DNA of 64,000 bases from an uncultured Paracoccaceae bacterium (GCA_937927675.1 CALBSG010000016.1:62001-126000); one strand, 5' to 3'. Shown: positions 7,901 through 16,953, numbered from the stretch's first letter. Notes: a model not told the origin generated them from the sequence alone. Translations and numbers: made by a program.

Positions 7901-10385
7901 AGGGCGCCAGCAGTTTGGTGATCTGCCGCTCCACCGGGCGGCCAGACCCTTCGGCGACGCGAAGGGTGGCGCGCATCTCAATCGGGCGGCCGGGGTCTTC
8001 GACAATGGGCAGCCGCAGGGCAAGGGTTGCCGCGCCTTTGCTGTCGGTGCGGACGGGGTCGATGGGCTCCATCACCGCATCAAAGGGCTGGTCATGACGC
8101 CCGAATGTATAGCCTGCAAAGCCGTCCAGCTCTGTTGCGGCGCGCAACAGCACTTCGCCCTCGACCGCCAGATCGGCCCCCGGCGCACCAAAGAGATATT
8201 TTGCGGCAAGGGTCAGATCGGGCGTGTCGCCCAGCCGGATTTCGGCAGCGGCGAGATCGATTTTGAAATCAATGCGTTCCGGCAGAAAATCTTCGACAAG
8301 AAAGGTCTTGGCGGTCAGCGCATCGGCCTCCAGATCGGCAAAGACTTCCAGACGCCAGACGCCACGCGGCGCCGTTCCCGCGATGGGAAGCTGGAACACA
8401 TGCCCTCCCGCACCGGCGTCGTCCACCAGCGCCCGCGAATACTCCACCCCATCTGGCCGTTTCAGAATGGCAGTCAGCGGCAGGCCATCAACGGCTTGCG
8501 CCTGCGGGTCACGCGCCAACGCGGTGGCAAAGACGGTTTCCCCGGCGCGATAGGCACCCCGATCGGTCGTCAGGTACACATCCACCGGCGGCGCGGCCTC
8601 GCGCCCCTCCACCCCACGATCAGACAGGTCAAACTCCGGATCGGTCAGCGACAAAAAGGCCATGTCGCCCGCGCCATCCTTGACCACCACCATCGCTGGC
8701 GCAGAGGACCCCTTGCCCAGCGCCAGACCGGCGTCAAAGCGGGCATAGCCCATGGCATCGGTGCTTGCTGTGGCCAACACCTCATTCGCCTGTGACAGCA
8801 ACTCGACCGTGGTCCCTTCTTTCGCGCCCGCCGTGCCAAGGCTGCGAACAAAGACATGCAAGCCATCCACACCCGACAGCGTGGTCAACCCCAGATCCGA
8901 CACCACGAACCATTGCCAGCTTGCCGGCACCACATAGGGATCAACCCCCGGGACTTTGGCCCGCAAGGCGTAGACCCCCGCGGGCTGGCCCGCCAAAGCC
9001 TCGGTCAAGGGCAGGCGCGTGGTCAGGTCTTTATTGACCTCTTGCGGCACCATGGCCGCACCGGTCCAGATTTCCGTGCCGATCTGGGTGCCGAAATCAT
9101 ATTCCTGATACTCCATCATCGGCTGGCCGAGATAGCCATTCTGCACCGAGCGCAGCAGGTTGCGGTCGGTCACACGATACAGCGCCAGTTCCAGTTTATC
9201 GGTGTTGACCGTTTCGACCGGAATGGCCACCGCATCGCTGCGCGGCAAGACATAGCCGCGGCCGGGAAACCGAACGCCCGGATTGCGATCCCGCACATAG
9301 GCCGTGATTTCAATGGATTTGGCGAGCGTTTGCCCATCCGCCGCCGGAAGTCCTTCACGGAAGGTCACGGTCTGGCGGCTGCCATGCGCCACGCCTTCCA
9401 CGCATAGTTGCCGCCAACCGTCAAAACTGACCGTCAGGTCCGGCGCCGGAAGCTGCACGAAGGTGGTGTAGTCCACCCCGGACTTCACCAGATCTTCCGA
9501 AAAGTTTGCACAGATGCGGGGACGGGCTGAATCGGCCTGCACCTCATGGTCGGTCACGCGGAAGCCGTATTTGCCGATGGCCGCCTCTAGCGCCGCCGCT
9601 GTATCGTCGCGCTGCTGCAAGGACTGCGCCAATCGCAAGGCCTGCACCGTATCCCGACCGCGGTCGATCGCCTCTAACGCCTGACCCATCTGCACCAGAA
9701 TGGTGTGCTGCAACGCCGGGTTATCAGCCCGCAAATAGGCGTTCACCGCAGCGGAATAGCCCTGTTCGTGATAAGAACGACGGTTGTTCTGATCCTGCAA
9801 CCCCGCCTCATAGAGCAGGCGCGCATACTCGGCCCAATCGGCAGCGGCGTCGGTCAGGTTCAGCCCCGCGCCGACAAAACGACTGGCGGTCGCCGCATCG
9901 CCCGTGGCTTCCGCATCGGCGGCCGACGCAAACAATTCCTCCGCGCTGAAGGGGCCGGTGACATGGGCATTGGCCAGCGCATCCGCCTGCTGAAAGACAC
10001 CCGACAGTTCATAGGGCAAAACGAACGTCAACTCGGCCGCGCGGGCTTTGGCGCGCGCCTCCGCCCCCTCGCTCGCGGGCATTACAAAGCCCGAGAAGGC
10101 CCCGGCAAATTCTTGCGCCTCATCCGGCTGCGACTTTGGGAAACAGGACCCGTTCTTGGTATTGAAGGTAAAGGCGGTGCAGGTCGGATTGGCAAGGCAG
10201 GCCCGCTCACACGCCTCAATCGTCGTGTCGAAGATCGACTGCAAATCGCCGCCCGGCAAATCGGTGTTTTCCGTCAGCACAAATCGGCGCGCCGGGATCA
10301 AATCCTGCGCCGCGACCGGGGCAACGCTGGAGAAAAGCAATGCGGAAACCACCCCGGCAAGGGCGGCAAAGCGAAATGCGGACAT
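4938..10385 (-). CDS. PAN-domain alpha-2-macroglobulin family protein
   Basis: This 1,815-residue secreted protein starts at ATG 10385 with a clear signal peptide (residues 1-26, ending PVAAQ) and GGAG upstream. The frame is open a further 168 codons upstream, but that part has no secretory character. Residues about 28-100 resemble a PAN/apple domain with several cysteines. The long body is MG repeats, and the thioester motif CTEQ is at Cys1373 after YPYG, followed by an alpha/alpha thioester domain. Bacterial A2Ms trap proteases that enter the periplasm, and partner PBP1C would repair the wall. No lipobox cysteine is seen, so it is probably soluble periplasmic rather than a lipoprotein as in E. 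coli. Confidence 0.93.
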   Translation of the reverse strand: MSAFRFAALAGVVSALLFSSVAPVAAQDLIPARRFVLTENTDLPGGDLQSIFDTTIEACERACLANPTCTAFTFNTKNGSCFPKSQPDEAQEFAGAFSGFVMPASEGAEARAKARAAELTFVLPYELSGVFQQADALANAHVTGPFSAEELFASAADAEATGDAATASRFVGAGLNLTDAAADWAEYARLLYEAGLQDQNNRRSYHEQGYSAAVNAYLRADNPALQHTILVQMGQALEAIDRGRDTVQALRLAQSLQQRDDTAAALEAAIGKYGFRVTDHEVQADSARPRICANFSEDLVKSGVDYTTFVQLPAPDLTVSFDGWRQLCVEGVAHGSRQTVTFREGLPAADGQTLAKSIEITAYVRDRNPGVRFPGRGYVLPRSDAVAIPVETVNTDKLELALYRVTDRNLLRSVQNGYLGQPMMEYQEYDFGTQIGTEIWTGAAMVPQEVNKDLTTRLPLTEALAGQPAGVYALRAKVPGVDPYVVPASWQWFVVSDLGLTTLSGVDGLHVFVRSLGTAGAKEGTTVELLSQANEVLATASTDAMGYARFDAGLALGKGSSAPAMVVVKDGAGDMAFLSLTDPEFDLSDRGVEGREAAPPVDVYLTTDRGAYRAGETVFATALARDPQAQAVDGLPLTAILKRPDGVEYSRALVDDAGAGGHVFQLPIAGTAPRGVWRLEVFADLEADALTAKTFLVEDFLPERIDFKIDLAAAEIRLGDTPDLTLAAKYLFGAPGADLAVEGEVLLRAATELDGFAGYTFGRHDQPFDAVMEPIDPVRTDSKGAATLALRLPIVEDPGRPIEMRATLRVAEGSGRPVERQITKLLAPSAPMIGVKPLFEDVAAEGAEARFSLLGIGADLKPAAMKARYTINRIQTDYQWYQQGGNWNWEPVTSRQKAGEGEVALAGQPIEIAVPVEWGEYEIVVEALGGVQAVTSTSFYAGWYGGADASATPDMLELSLDKPAYKPGETATLRVVPRAAGTALVTVLSNRLVAMQAVEVKEGENLIQLPVTDEWGAGVYVTASVLRPMDVAAGRNPTRALGLTHAAIDPGAAALNATIEAPDEAAPRGPLEVAVKVDGVAAGETAYVTLAAVDVGILNLTAFEAPDPQGHYFGQRKLGVGIRDVYGRLIDGLNGAEGQVRSGGDAGAQARLQSPPPTEELVAYFSGPITVDSDGMAKASFTLPSFNGTVKLMAVVWSKTGVGQASKDVLVRDPVVVTASVPRFLSPGDESRLLLEIVHATGPVGRMGLDVSSQGMTLEQVPSGFDLGDKEKAVFAIPMTAGEIGTQTISVALTTPDGKQLMKTLTVPVQVNDPQIVRTSRLTLAKGQEFTFDQNVFAGLIPGSGKATMAVGPIARINAPGILAALDRYPYGCTEQMTSKALPLLYFDQVAAALDLPQADNIKGRVEETITAILMNQSSNGGFGLWGPADGDMWLDAFVTDFLSRAKARGFAVPDLALRRALDNLRNQVNYYPDFDKGGEPLAYALMVLAREGAAAVGDLRYYADVKGDAFATPTAMAQLGAGLASYGDQPRADAMFARAAKAMEALQGPETEQVFRADYGTNFRDAAAVLALAAEAGSAVVDQEALTTRLSTDRSLSTQEATWALLAANALIDRAGAEGITLDGAPVDGPLVKVLDTTATAPVKVKNDSAVDTTLTLTTYGVPSEPEPAGGNGYAITRSYYTLQGEPADMASVKVGDRFVTVLEVTPFGRGEARLMVADPLPAGLEIDNPNLIAAGSLEALEWLGLESEVAHSEFRQDRFLTAIDRYSDQPFKLAYVVRAVSPGSFHHPAASVEDMYRPDLAGRSDTGRLTIVE

Positions 10386-10554
10386 GAAAAAATCTCCGAG
10401 ACTCAAGTTCTTCGACTGTCGCATGGGGTCCATATTCAGGCAAGCGAAGTTCCTGCAACAAAAGCGATTGGCATTAAGCGGGTCTTCATAATGTTCCGCC
10501 AGTTTGGCCGGGCGCAGAGCGGTAAGCCCGGCGTTTTCGTGCAGGATGGGCGGA

Positions 10555-13101
10555 ATGGACAGCACAGAAAGGCTGGCGCGGGAAAGGCGGGCACGATTGG
10601 CCGCCGAACGCCTGCTGGAACAAAAAAGCCGTGAGCTTTTTGCCGCCAATGAAAAGCTGGCGCTGCATGCGCGGGCGCTGTCGGACCAGATTGTCGAACA
10701 GCGGCAGGTGGTGAAATCTGCCCTGACAGAGGCGGAGATTTTAAAAGGCCAGAACAGCCGGGTTCTGGGCGATCTTGACCGGGCACAAAGTGCGGCCGTG
10801 ATGGCAGAACGGCGGCTGTGGGATTCGATTGACACCATCCCCGATGGCTTTGCCGTGTTCGACGCCGACCAGCGGCTGGTGGCCGCCAATACCGCCTATC
10901 TGGCCGCCTTTCGCGGCAGCGACATTACCCTTGGCGCAACTTATGCGGAAATCCTGCGCGCTGCCACCGCCGCCCGACTGATTGAGCTGGGCGAGGAACA
11001 GGCCACAGATTGGTGTGCCCGCATGCTCGCGCGCATCTCGCAAGACGAAATCACCCCGGTCGAGATTCAGTTTCGCGGTGGCCAATGGGCCCGCCTGATC
11101 GAGCGACGCGCGCGCGATGGCGACATGGTCAGCCTCGCGCTCAACATCACAGAAGAAATGCGCATCTGGGCCGCTATCGAAGCGATCCCGGATGGTTTTG
11201 TCCTATTCGACAGGGAGGAACGTCTCTTGGCCTTCAATCAACGGTATCGCGACATGTTCCCCGACAGCGCCGAAGCGATGGTACCCGGCACCAGTTTCGC
11301 AGATCTGCTGCGCCACGGGCTGCGCAAGGGGCACGTTCCCGACGCTCTGGGCCGCGAGGAGGACTGGTTGGCCGAACGTCTGGATCAGATGCGCAAGGCC
11401 GATGGCATCACCGAGTGCCAGTTGTCAGATGGCCGTTGGATCGAGGAACACGATCATCGCACCCCCGATGGCGGTCGCGTTGGCCTGCGTCGCGACGTCA
11501 GTCTGCAACGCGAACAACAGGCCGCCTTGGAAACCGCCCGCGCCGAGGCCGAGGCGGCGAACCGCGCAAAATCCGCGTTCCTTGCGAATATGTCCCATGA
11601 AATCCGCACGCCAATGAATGGTGTGGTCGGCATGGCCGAACTCTTGTGCGACACCGCTTTGACCGAGGAGCAACGGCTTTTCGCCGAAACCATCCGCTCG
11701 TCGGGGGAGTCTTTGCTGGTCATCATCAATGACATTCTGGATTATTCGAAACTCGAAGCCGAACGAATGACGCTTTACCCAGAACCCTTTGATCTGGAGC
11801 GCACGATCCACGAGGTGACGATGCTCTTGCAACCGCGCGCGCGGGAAAAGGGGATCGACCTGATGATCGACTTCGACATGTTCTTGCCCACCCGCTACGT
11901 CGGCGATCCGGGTCGGCTGCGGCAGGTCTTGACCAATCTGATCGGCAATGCGGTGAAGTTTACGGAAAAAGGCCATGTGCTGGTGCGGGTCGTGGGGCTA
12001 GAGGTGCAGCCCGGTCGCCAGCAATTGCATGTGACGGTGGAAGACACCGGCATTGGCATCGCGCCGGACAACCTTGACCACATCTTTGGCGAGTTCAATC
12101 AGGTGGAAAGCCAATCGAACCGCAAGTTCGAAGGCACCGGTCTGGGTCTGGCCATCACTCAGCGCCTGATCGAACGGATGGAGGGCGCGGTTTGGGTTGA
12201 TAGCGAGCTGGGCAAGGGCAGCTGCTTTGGCTTCCGCCTGTCCCTGCCCGTCGCCGAAGAGGCCGCTGCACCGCGCCGGCCCATCCACATCAAGCGCGCC
12301 TTGGTGGTCGACGACCAGTTCATCAACCGCACCATTCTGGAGCGGCAACTTGTACCTTGCGGCATTGCCGTCACGCTGTGCCGCTCGGGTGCCGAGGCGA
12401 TGGCTGCGTTGGAAACCGGCACGTTCGACGTTGTGATAACCGACCATTACATGCCCGAGATGGACGGCCTGCAACTGGCCGATGCCGTGCGCGGCAAGGG
12501 CAATCCGGTGCCTGTGGTTCTGCTCTCCTCAAGCCCGGCGACGGCGCGTGATAGCGCAGGCGCGGCGCATCTGGCAGCCATTTTGCAAAAACCCATCCTG
12601 CGGGCGGAACTGTACCGCCATCTGCAAGCCATTTCCGGTGAAGTTGAGGAAGTCAGCACAGAGATCACACCTCCGACTGCATGCCGCACGCAGCGGCGTA
12701 TGCGGGTGCTGACGGCCGAAGACAACCGTACCAATCAGCTGGTCTTTCAGAAAATGGTGCGCGAATTGGATATCGAACTGGTTTTCGCAGGCAATGGTCG
12801 CGAGGCGGTGGAGCTGTGGCAAAGCTTCAAACCCGACATGATCTTCATGGATATCTCAATGCCCGAGATGGATGGCCGCGAAGCCACCCGCGTCATCCGC
12901 GCCGCCGAAGGGGCAGCCCATGTCCCAATCGTCGCCCTGACCGCCCATGCGATGGAGGGCGATGCCGAGGCCATCCTTGCGGCTGGTGTTGATCGCTATA
13001 TGACCAAGCCGCTGCGCAAACAGGAACTCACCTCGACGTTGGCAGATTTCTGTCCGGCCGAAGCACTTCCGATTGTTCTGGCAACGAACACAGCGGCCTG
13101 A
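10555..13101 (+). CDS. Hybrid sensor histidine kinase, double PAS and double receiver
   Basis: The 848-residue protein begins with a coiled coil (about 1-85). Two PAS repeats follow, each opening with a similar phrase (WDSIDTIPDGFAVFD and WAAIEAIPDGFVLFD). Next come a HisKA domain with phospho-acceptor His348 (NMSHEIRTPMNG), a HATPase domain, and two receivers with Asp630 (ITDHYMPEMDG) and Asp766 (FMDISMPEMDG). There are no membrane segments, so it is a cytoplasmic phosphorelay kinase. ATG 10555 was chosen because AGGA lies about eight bases upstream; ATG 10546 is an alternative. No separate response regulator or Hpt gene is adjacent, and the signal is unknown. Confidence 0.92.
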   Translation: MDSTERLARERRARLAAERLLEQKSRELFAANEKLALHARALSDQIVEQRQVVKSALTEAEILKGQNSRVLGDLDRAQSAAVMAERRLWDSIDTIPDGFAVFDADQRLVAANTAYLAAFRGSDITLGATYAEILRAATAARLIELGEEQATDWCARMLARISQDEITPVEIQFRGGQWARLIERRARDGDMVSLALNITEEMRIWAAIEAIPDGFVLFDREERLLAFNQRYRDMFPDSAEAMVPGTSFADLLRHGLRKGHVPDALGREEDWLAERLDQMRKADGITECQLSDGRWIEEHDHRTPDGGRVGLRRDVSLQREQQAALETARAEAEAANRAKSAFLANMSHEIRTPMNGVVGMAELLCDTALTEEQRLFAETIRSSGESLLVIINDILDYSKLEAERMTLYPEPFDLERTIHEVTMLLQPRAREKGIDLMIDFDMFLPTRYVGDPGRLRQVLTNLIGNAVKFTEKGHVLVRVVGLEVQPGRQQLHVTVEDTGIGIAPDNLDHIFGEFNQVESQSNRKFEGTGLGLAITQRLIERMEGAVWVDSELGKGSCFGFRLSLPVAEEAAAPRRPIHIKRALVVDDQFINRTILERQLVPCGIAVTLCRSGAEAMAALETGTFDVVITDHYMPEMDGLQLADAVRGKGNPVPVVLLSSSPATARDSAGAAHLAAILQKPILRAELYRHLQAISGEVEEVSTEITPPTACRTQRRMRVLTAEDNRTNQLVFQKMVRELDIELVFAGNGREAVELWQSFKPDMIFMDISMPEMDGREATRVIRAAEGAAHVPIVALTAHAMEGDAEAILAAGVDRYMTKPLRKQELTSTLADFCPAEALPIVLATNTAA

Positions 13102-13107
13102 CTGGCC

Positions 13108-13893
13108 TCAGGCGGCCTCCGCCTCGGGCACCGGGCGCCGGAAGATCAGGCGTTGGTCGTCGGACTGGCTTTGGTCAAAGGCATAGCCGCCAACAGCAAA
13201 CCCCCGCAGATCGGCGGGGTCTGTCAGGTGTTTTTCGGCAACAAACCGGGCCATGGCGCCCCGCGCTTTCTTTGCCCAGAAGGAAACGATCTTGGCTTCA
13301 CCGGCCTTTTCCTCAAGGAAAACCGGCGTGAGGATCGGAAGGCCCAAAGCCTTTTGGTCCACCGCCCCAAAATATTCGGTCGAGGCGCAGTTGACCAAGG
13401 CCTTGGCGTCAAGCTCTGCCGCGAGGGCCTTCAAAGCGAGGGCAGGTTTTTTGCCCCACCAGTGATACAGATCGGCCCCCTTGGGGTTCGCCAGCCGCGC
13501 GCCCATTTCCAGCCGATATGGCTGGATGCCGTCCAGTGGGCGCAACAGCCCATAAAGTCCGGACAGGATCCGCAGATGCCCTTGCGCCCAGTGCAGGGTG
13601 TCAGGCTCCATCCGCCGCGCCTCCAGCCCGGCATAGGTATCGCCATCAAACAGAAAGGCCGCAGGCTGGCCCGGCGCTTTGGCGTCGAAAGCGGCAAAAC
13701 GGCTGCGGTTCAATTCCCCAAGCTTGGGCGAGATGTCCATCAACCCGCAAAGATCATCCGCCGACAGCCCGCGCGCCAACTTGGCCAGCTTGGCGGCATC
13801 AGCCATGAACTCCGGCACCGTCTGCGCGAACCCCGGCGGCAAGGGATGAGGCTTTTCGTTCAGCCGCTTGGCGGGGGAAATCACGGTCAGCAT
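13108..13893 (-). CDS. yaaA: Peroxide stress protein YaaA (DUF328)
   Basis: The 261-residue protein starts MLTVISPAKRLNEKP and contains FLFDGDTYAGLEA, LRILSGLYGLLRPLD and YRLEMG, the hallmark blocks of the YaaA/DUF328 family at its usual length. In E. coli YaaA limits intracellular free iron and Fenton damage during peroxide stress and binds DNA. It is cytoplasmic. It lies 33 bases downstream of recQ on the same strand, so a yggT-recQ-yaaA transcript is likely. Confidence 0.93.
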   Translation of the reverse strand: MLTVISPAKRLNEKPHPLPPGFAQTVPEFMADAAKLAKLARGLSADDLCGLMDISPKLGELNRSRFAAFDAKAPGQPAAFLFDGDTYAGLEARRMEPDTLHWAQGHLRILSGLYGLLRPLDGIQPYRLEMGARLANPKGADLYHWWGKKPALALKALAAELDAKALVNCASTEYFGAVDQKALGLPILTPVFLEEKAGEAKIVSFWAKKARGAMARFVAEKHLTDPADLRGFAVGGYAFDQSQSDDQRLIFRRPVPEAEAA

Positions 13894-13926
13894 CGGAAGT
13901 CTCCTTTGGTCGCAACCTAGGCCAGC

Positions 13927-15975
13927 TTACACGTCTTGCAAGATGGCCAGAAAGGCATCGCCAAAACGTTCGATCTTTTGGTCGCCCATGCCCGGCACAC
14001 CCTGCAATTCCGACAGCGTCGACGGTCGCCGCTCGGCGATATGGCGTAGGGTGGATTGGGGGCAGGTCATATATTTTCCGGTGCCGTCGGGGCCGCGTGC
14101 CAGATCAACCTGCACCTCGGCCAGCCGGTCATAAATCGCCCCGGCCCCGCGCCCGACCAACGCCTTGCGCGCCGGGTGCAATGCGGCCGATTCCGCCCCG
14201 GTGATCACCGACAGAAACACCGCGCCATAGCTTTCCAGCTTTTTCGCGCCAACCCCTGTGATGCCCATCATCTGATCCAAGGTCGCCGGGCGCTTTTCCG
14301 CCATTTCGATCAAGGTACGGTCAGTAAAAATCACATAGGCCGGCACACCTGCCGCCTCGGCCAAGGCCCGGCGCTTGGCCTTCAGGGCGGACAGCAGGCT
14401 TGCATCTTCCTCCGCTACAAGGGTTTTCACCGCATAGGCGGGGCGGGCCTTTTCCACCGTATCGCTGCGCAGCGTGATCGAGGCTTCGCCGCGCAGAATA
14501 GGGCGGGCGGCCTCTGTCATGCGCAGCGCACCAAAGCGTTCGCCATCCGGCCGCACCAGATCGCGCCCCATGATCTGACGGAACACCGCACCCCAAGCCG
14601 GCTTGGACAATTCCCGCCCGACGCCAAAGGTCGGCAGCGCATCATGCCCCTTTTCCCGCACCTTGGCAGTGGCATTTCCGGTCAGAATGTCGATCAGATG
14701 GCCCGCGCCAAACCATTCCCCGGTGCGGAGGATGGCCGACAGGGCCTTGCGCACCGCATCGGTGGCATCAAACAGCGCTGCGGGGTGATCGCACAGATCG
14801 CAGTTGCCACAGGGTTCCGACACTTCACCGAAATAGCCCAACAAGACCTGCCGGCGGCAGGCGGTGGCCTCGGCCAGACCCAAAAGCGCGTTCAGCCGGG
14901 CGTGGTCAGCCTCTTTGCGGTCGGGCGGTGCCAACCCTTCGTCAATCTGGGTGCGACGCAGGCGAATGTCATCGGGACCATAAAGCGTCAGGGTTTCGGC
15001 GGGGGCGCCATCCCGGCCCGCACGGCCGATTTCCTGATAATAGCCCTCAACCGATTTCGGCAGATCGGCATGGGCGACCCAGCGGATATCAGGTTTGTCG
15101 ATACCCATCCCGAAAGCGATGGTCGCCACGACGATCAGCCCATCTTCCTGCTGAAAGCGGATTTCGACCCGACGGCGTTCGTCTGCCTCCATCCCGCCGT
15201 GATAGAAGGCGGTGGCGTGACCCTCAGCACGCAGAGCGGCGGCGAGGGTTTCGGTCTTGGCGCGCGTGGCGCAATAGACGATGCCCGATTGGCCACGCCG
15301 GGCCGCAGCAAAGCCAAGGATCTGCTCGCGCGGCTTATCCTTGACGGCAAAGGCGAGATGGATGTTCGGTCTGTCGAAGCCCCGCAGGAAGATATCGGGC
15401 GCGGTGCCATCGAACAGGCGCGCGACGATCTCGGCGCGGGTTTCCTCATCAGCGGTCGCGGTAAAGGCAGCCAAAGGCACGCCCAGCGCGCGACGCAGAT
15501 CGCCAATACGCAGGTAATCCGGGCGGAAGTCATGGCCCCATTGCGACACGCAATGCGCCTCATCCACCGCGATCAGCGTGCACCCGATGCGACGCAGCAT
15601 GGAAAGAGTGGCAGGCGACGCAAGCCGCTCTGGCGCCATGTACAAAAGCTTCAATCGGCCTTCGTCCAAGGCGGCAAACACTTGTTCGGTTTCTTCATCG
15701 GTATTGCCCGAGGTCAGCGCCCCGGCCTCAACCCCTGCCTCGCGTAGGCCACGCACCTGATCGCGCATCAGCGCGATGAGGGGCGAGATCACCACTGTCA
15801 CCCCATCGCGACAAAGCGCGGGCAATTGGAAACACAGGGATTTTCCGCCACCCGTCGGCATGATGGCCAGCGTGTTGCGGCCCGCCAGAACCGCCTGAAC
15901 GATCTCGGTCTGACCGGGACGGAATTCAGGAAAACCGAAAACGGACTGTAAAAGGGAATGGGCGTCAGCGGGCAT
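13927..15975 (-). CDS. recQ: ATP-dependent DNA helicase RecQ
   Basis: The 682-residue enzyme has Walker A (MPTGGGKS, Lys45), the DEAH box in VDEAHCVSQWG and the arginine-finger region YYQEIGRAGRDG. It also has a zinc-binding RecQ-C-terminal domain (cysteines in ACRRQVL and EPCGNCDLC) and two HRDC-like repeats at the C-terminus (ITGVGAKKLESYG and VPGMGDQKIERFG). It unwinds DNA 3'-5' in recombination and fork repair. Start 15975 (MPADAHSLLQ) was preferred to an in-frame start at 16062, which lies inside yggT. Two HRDC units instead of one are seen in other alphaproteobacterial RecQs. Confidence 0.95.
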   Translation of the reverse strand: MPADAHSLLQSVFGFPEFRPGQTEIVQAVLAGRNTLAIMPTGGGKSLCFQLPALCRDGVTVVISPLIALMRDQVRGLREAGVEAGALTSGNTDEETEQVFAALDEGRLKLLYMAPERLASPATLSMLRRIGCTLIAVDEAHCVSQWGHDFRPDYLRIGDLRRALGVPLAAFTATADEETRAEIVARLFDGTAPDIFLRGFDRPNIHLAFAVKDKPREQILGFAAARRGQSGIVYCATRAKTETLAAALRAEGHATAFYHGGMEADERRRVEIRFQQEDGLIVVATIAFGMGIDKPDIRWVAHADLPKSVEGYYQEIGRAGRDGAPAETLTLYGPDDIRLRRTQIDEGLAPPDRKEADHARLNALLGLAEATACRRQVLLGYFGEVSEPCGNCDLCDHPAALFDATDAVRKALSAILRTGEWFGAGHLIDILTGNATAKVREKGHDALPTFGVGRELSKPAWGAVFRQIMGRDLVRPDGERFGALRMTEAARPILRGEASITLRSDTVEKARPAYAVKTLVAEEDASLLSALKAKRRALAEAAGVPAYVIFTDRTLIEMAEKRPATLDQMMGITGVGAKKLESYGAVFLSVITGAESAALHPARKALVGRGAGAIYDRLAEVQVDLARGPDGTGKYMTCPQSTLRHIAERRPSTLSELQGVPGMGDQKIERFGDAFLAILQDV

Positions 15976-15985
15976 TGGCCGGGCA

Positions 15986-16273
15986 TCACCCGAAGCTGTA
16001 AAGATTGTTTCTGACCACAATCTCGGCTGCCAGAATGGCCAGCAGCACCGCCAACGGAGCAAAGTCGATCCCCGCCGTCACCGGCAGGATGCGGCGGATC
16101 CGGCCGTAAACCGGCTCCAACACCCGATTCAGCCCGTTCCACACCTGCCAAACCAGCGGTTGCCGCAGGTTCAGCACATTGAAGTTGATGAGCCAGCTCA
16201 TGATGACATGGGCGATCACGATCCATTGTGCGACTTGGATCAGCATTAGGACAATCTGAAGAAGCGAGGTCAT
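15986..16273 (-). CDS. YggT family integral membrane protein
   Basis: The 95-residue protein has two hydrophobic helices (about 5-28 and 65-90) joined by a loop with the family pattern EPVYGRIRRILP followed by GIDFAPL. YggT proteins are linked to osmotic tolerance, cell division and thylakoid or membrane organisation, but the biochemical role is unsettled. ATG 16273 gives the standard MTSLLQ start; an upstream start at 16291 is less likely. It lies ten bases before recQ on the same strand. Confidence 0.88.
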   Translation of the reverse strand: MTSLLQIVLMLIQVAQWIVIAHVIMSWLINFNVLNLRQPLVWQVWNGLNRVLEPVYGRIRRILPVTAGIDFAPLAVLLAILAAEIVVRNNLYSFG

Positions 16274-16282
16274 GCGGGGCCA

Positions 16283-16305
16283 CCATACCATCTGTTGTGG
16301 TATGG
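16283..16305. promoter_or_regulatory. 8-bp dyad in yggT/thioesterase divergent region
   Basis: CCATACCA (16283-16290) and TGGTATGG (16298-16305) form a perfect 8-bp inverted repeat with a 7-base spacer, ten bases upstream of the yggT start. A second dyad, AATGCTT (16308-16314) and AAGCATT (16330-16336), follows directly. Neither has a T-run, so operator or leader hairpin is more likely than terminator. No known regulator is recognised. Confidence 0.4.
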
Positions 16306-16404
16306 GTAATGCTTAGCCCCCAGAAGTGCAAGCATTGCCCTGCCGCAGCGTTCCACTTGACCGCGGGCCGCAGGCCGGGCAGGCAACAGAAAACGAGGTG
16401 TCGC

Positions 16405-16953
16405 ATGTATCCCTATATCCGCATGGCCAAAGAGATGTGGAAGTTCCGCCGCGCCCCACGCCTGTCCATTCTAGAGCCGCATGTCAGCACCCACCGCATC
16501 TGGCCTTGGGATCTGGATCCGTGGCGAGAATTGAACAACGGCCGCACGCTGACGCTGTTCGATCTTGGGCGTATTCCCATGTCGGTCCGGATGGGATTTG
16601 ACCGCGTGGCAAAGGCCAAGGGGTGGGGCATCACGGTTGCAGGGAATTCAACCCGCTACCGCCGCCGGGTGACGCTGTTTCAACGGCTGACCCAAGTCAG
16701 CCGCGTCTTGGGCTGGGACGACCGTTTTGTCTATGTGGAGCAAAGTTTTTGGCGCGACGGCGAATGCACCGCGTCGATGTTGTTACGCTCGGCCTTTATC
16801 CGCAAGGGCGGCATGGTCCCCCCGCCTGAGGTGTTGGCAGCCCTTGGCCAGCCGGTGACAAGCCCGGAACTGCCAGGCTGGGTGGCAGCGTGGATCGCCG
16901 GCGACGCCGACCGGCAATGGCCGCCAGAGATTCCCCCAGCCGTTCGGTTGTAA
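16405..16953 (+). CDS. Thioesterase-like hotdog-fold protein (THEM6-like)
   Basis: The 182-residue protein has the order seen in 4HBT_2/THEM6-type proteins: DLDPWRELNNGRTLTLFDLGR near residue 45, then RYRRRVTLFQRLTQVSRVLGWDDRFVYVEQSFW, then a conserved LRSAFI strand. These are hotdog-fold acyl-CoA thioesterase relatives; the LNNGR stretch takes the place of the catalytic helix start. Substrate is unknown and activity uncertain. ATG 16405 follows GAGGTG closely. The next gene, a UMF1 transporter, starts 76 bases later on the same strand. Confidence 0.72.
   Translation: MYPYIRMAKEMWKFRRAPRLSILEPHVSTHRIWPWDLDPWRELNNGRTLTLFDLGRIPMSVRMGFDRVAKAKGWGITVAGNSTRYRRRVTLFQRLTQVSRVLGWDDRFVYVEQSFWRDGECTASMLLRSAFIRKGGMVPPPEVLAALGQPVTSPELPGWVAAWIAGDADRQWPPEIPPAVRL

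Noticed and set aside
7737..8795. 352-codon plus-strand open frame across the alpha-2-macroglobulin gene
   Set aside because: Shadow of the opposite strand, with no recognisable domains.
10386..10889. 168-codon N-terminal extension of the alpha-2-macroglobulin
   Set aside because: It would overlap the divergent hybrid kinase gene and places the signal peptide inside the protein. The internal ATG has a good ribosome-binding site.
13102..13150. Terminator between the hybrid kinase and yaaA
   Set aside because: GGCCTCAGGCGGCC can fold weakly but lies in the yaaA coding end and has no T-run.
14056..15747. 563-codon plus-strand open frame across recQ
   Set aside because: Antisense shadow of recQ; the composition is Arg/Gly/Gln-rich and no domain is visible.
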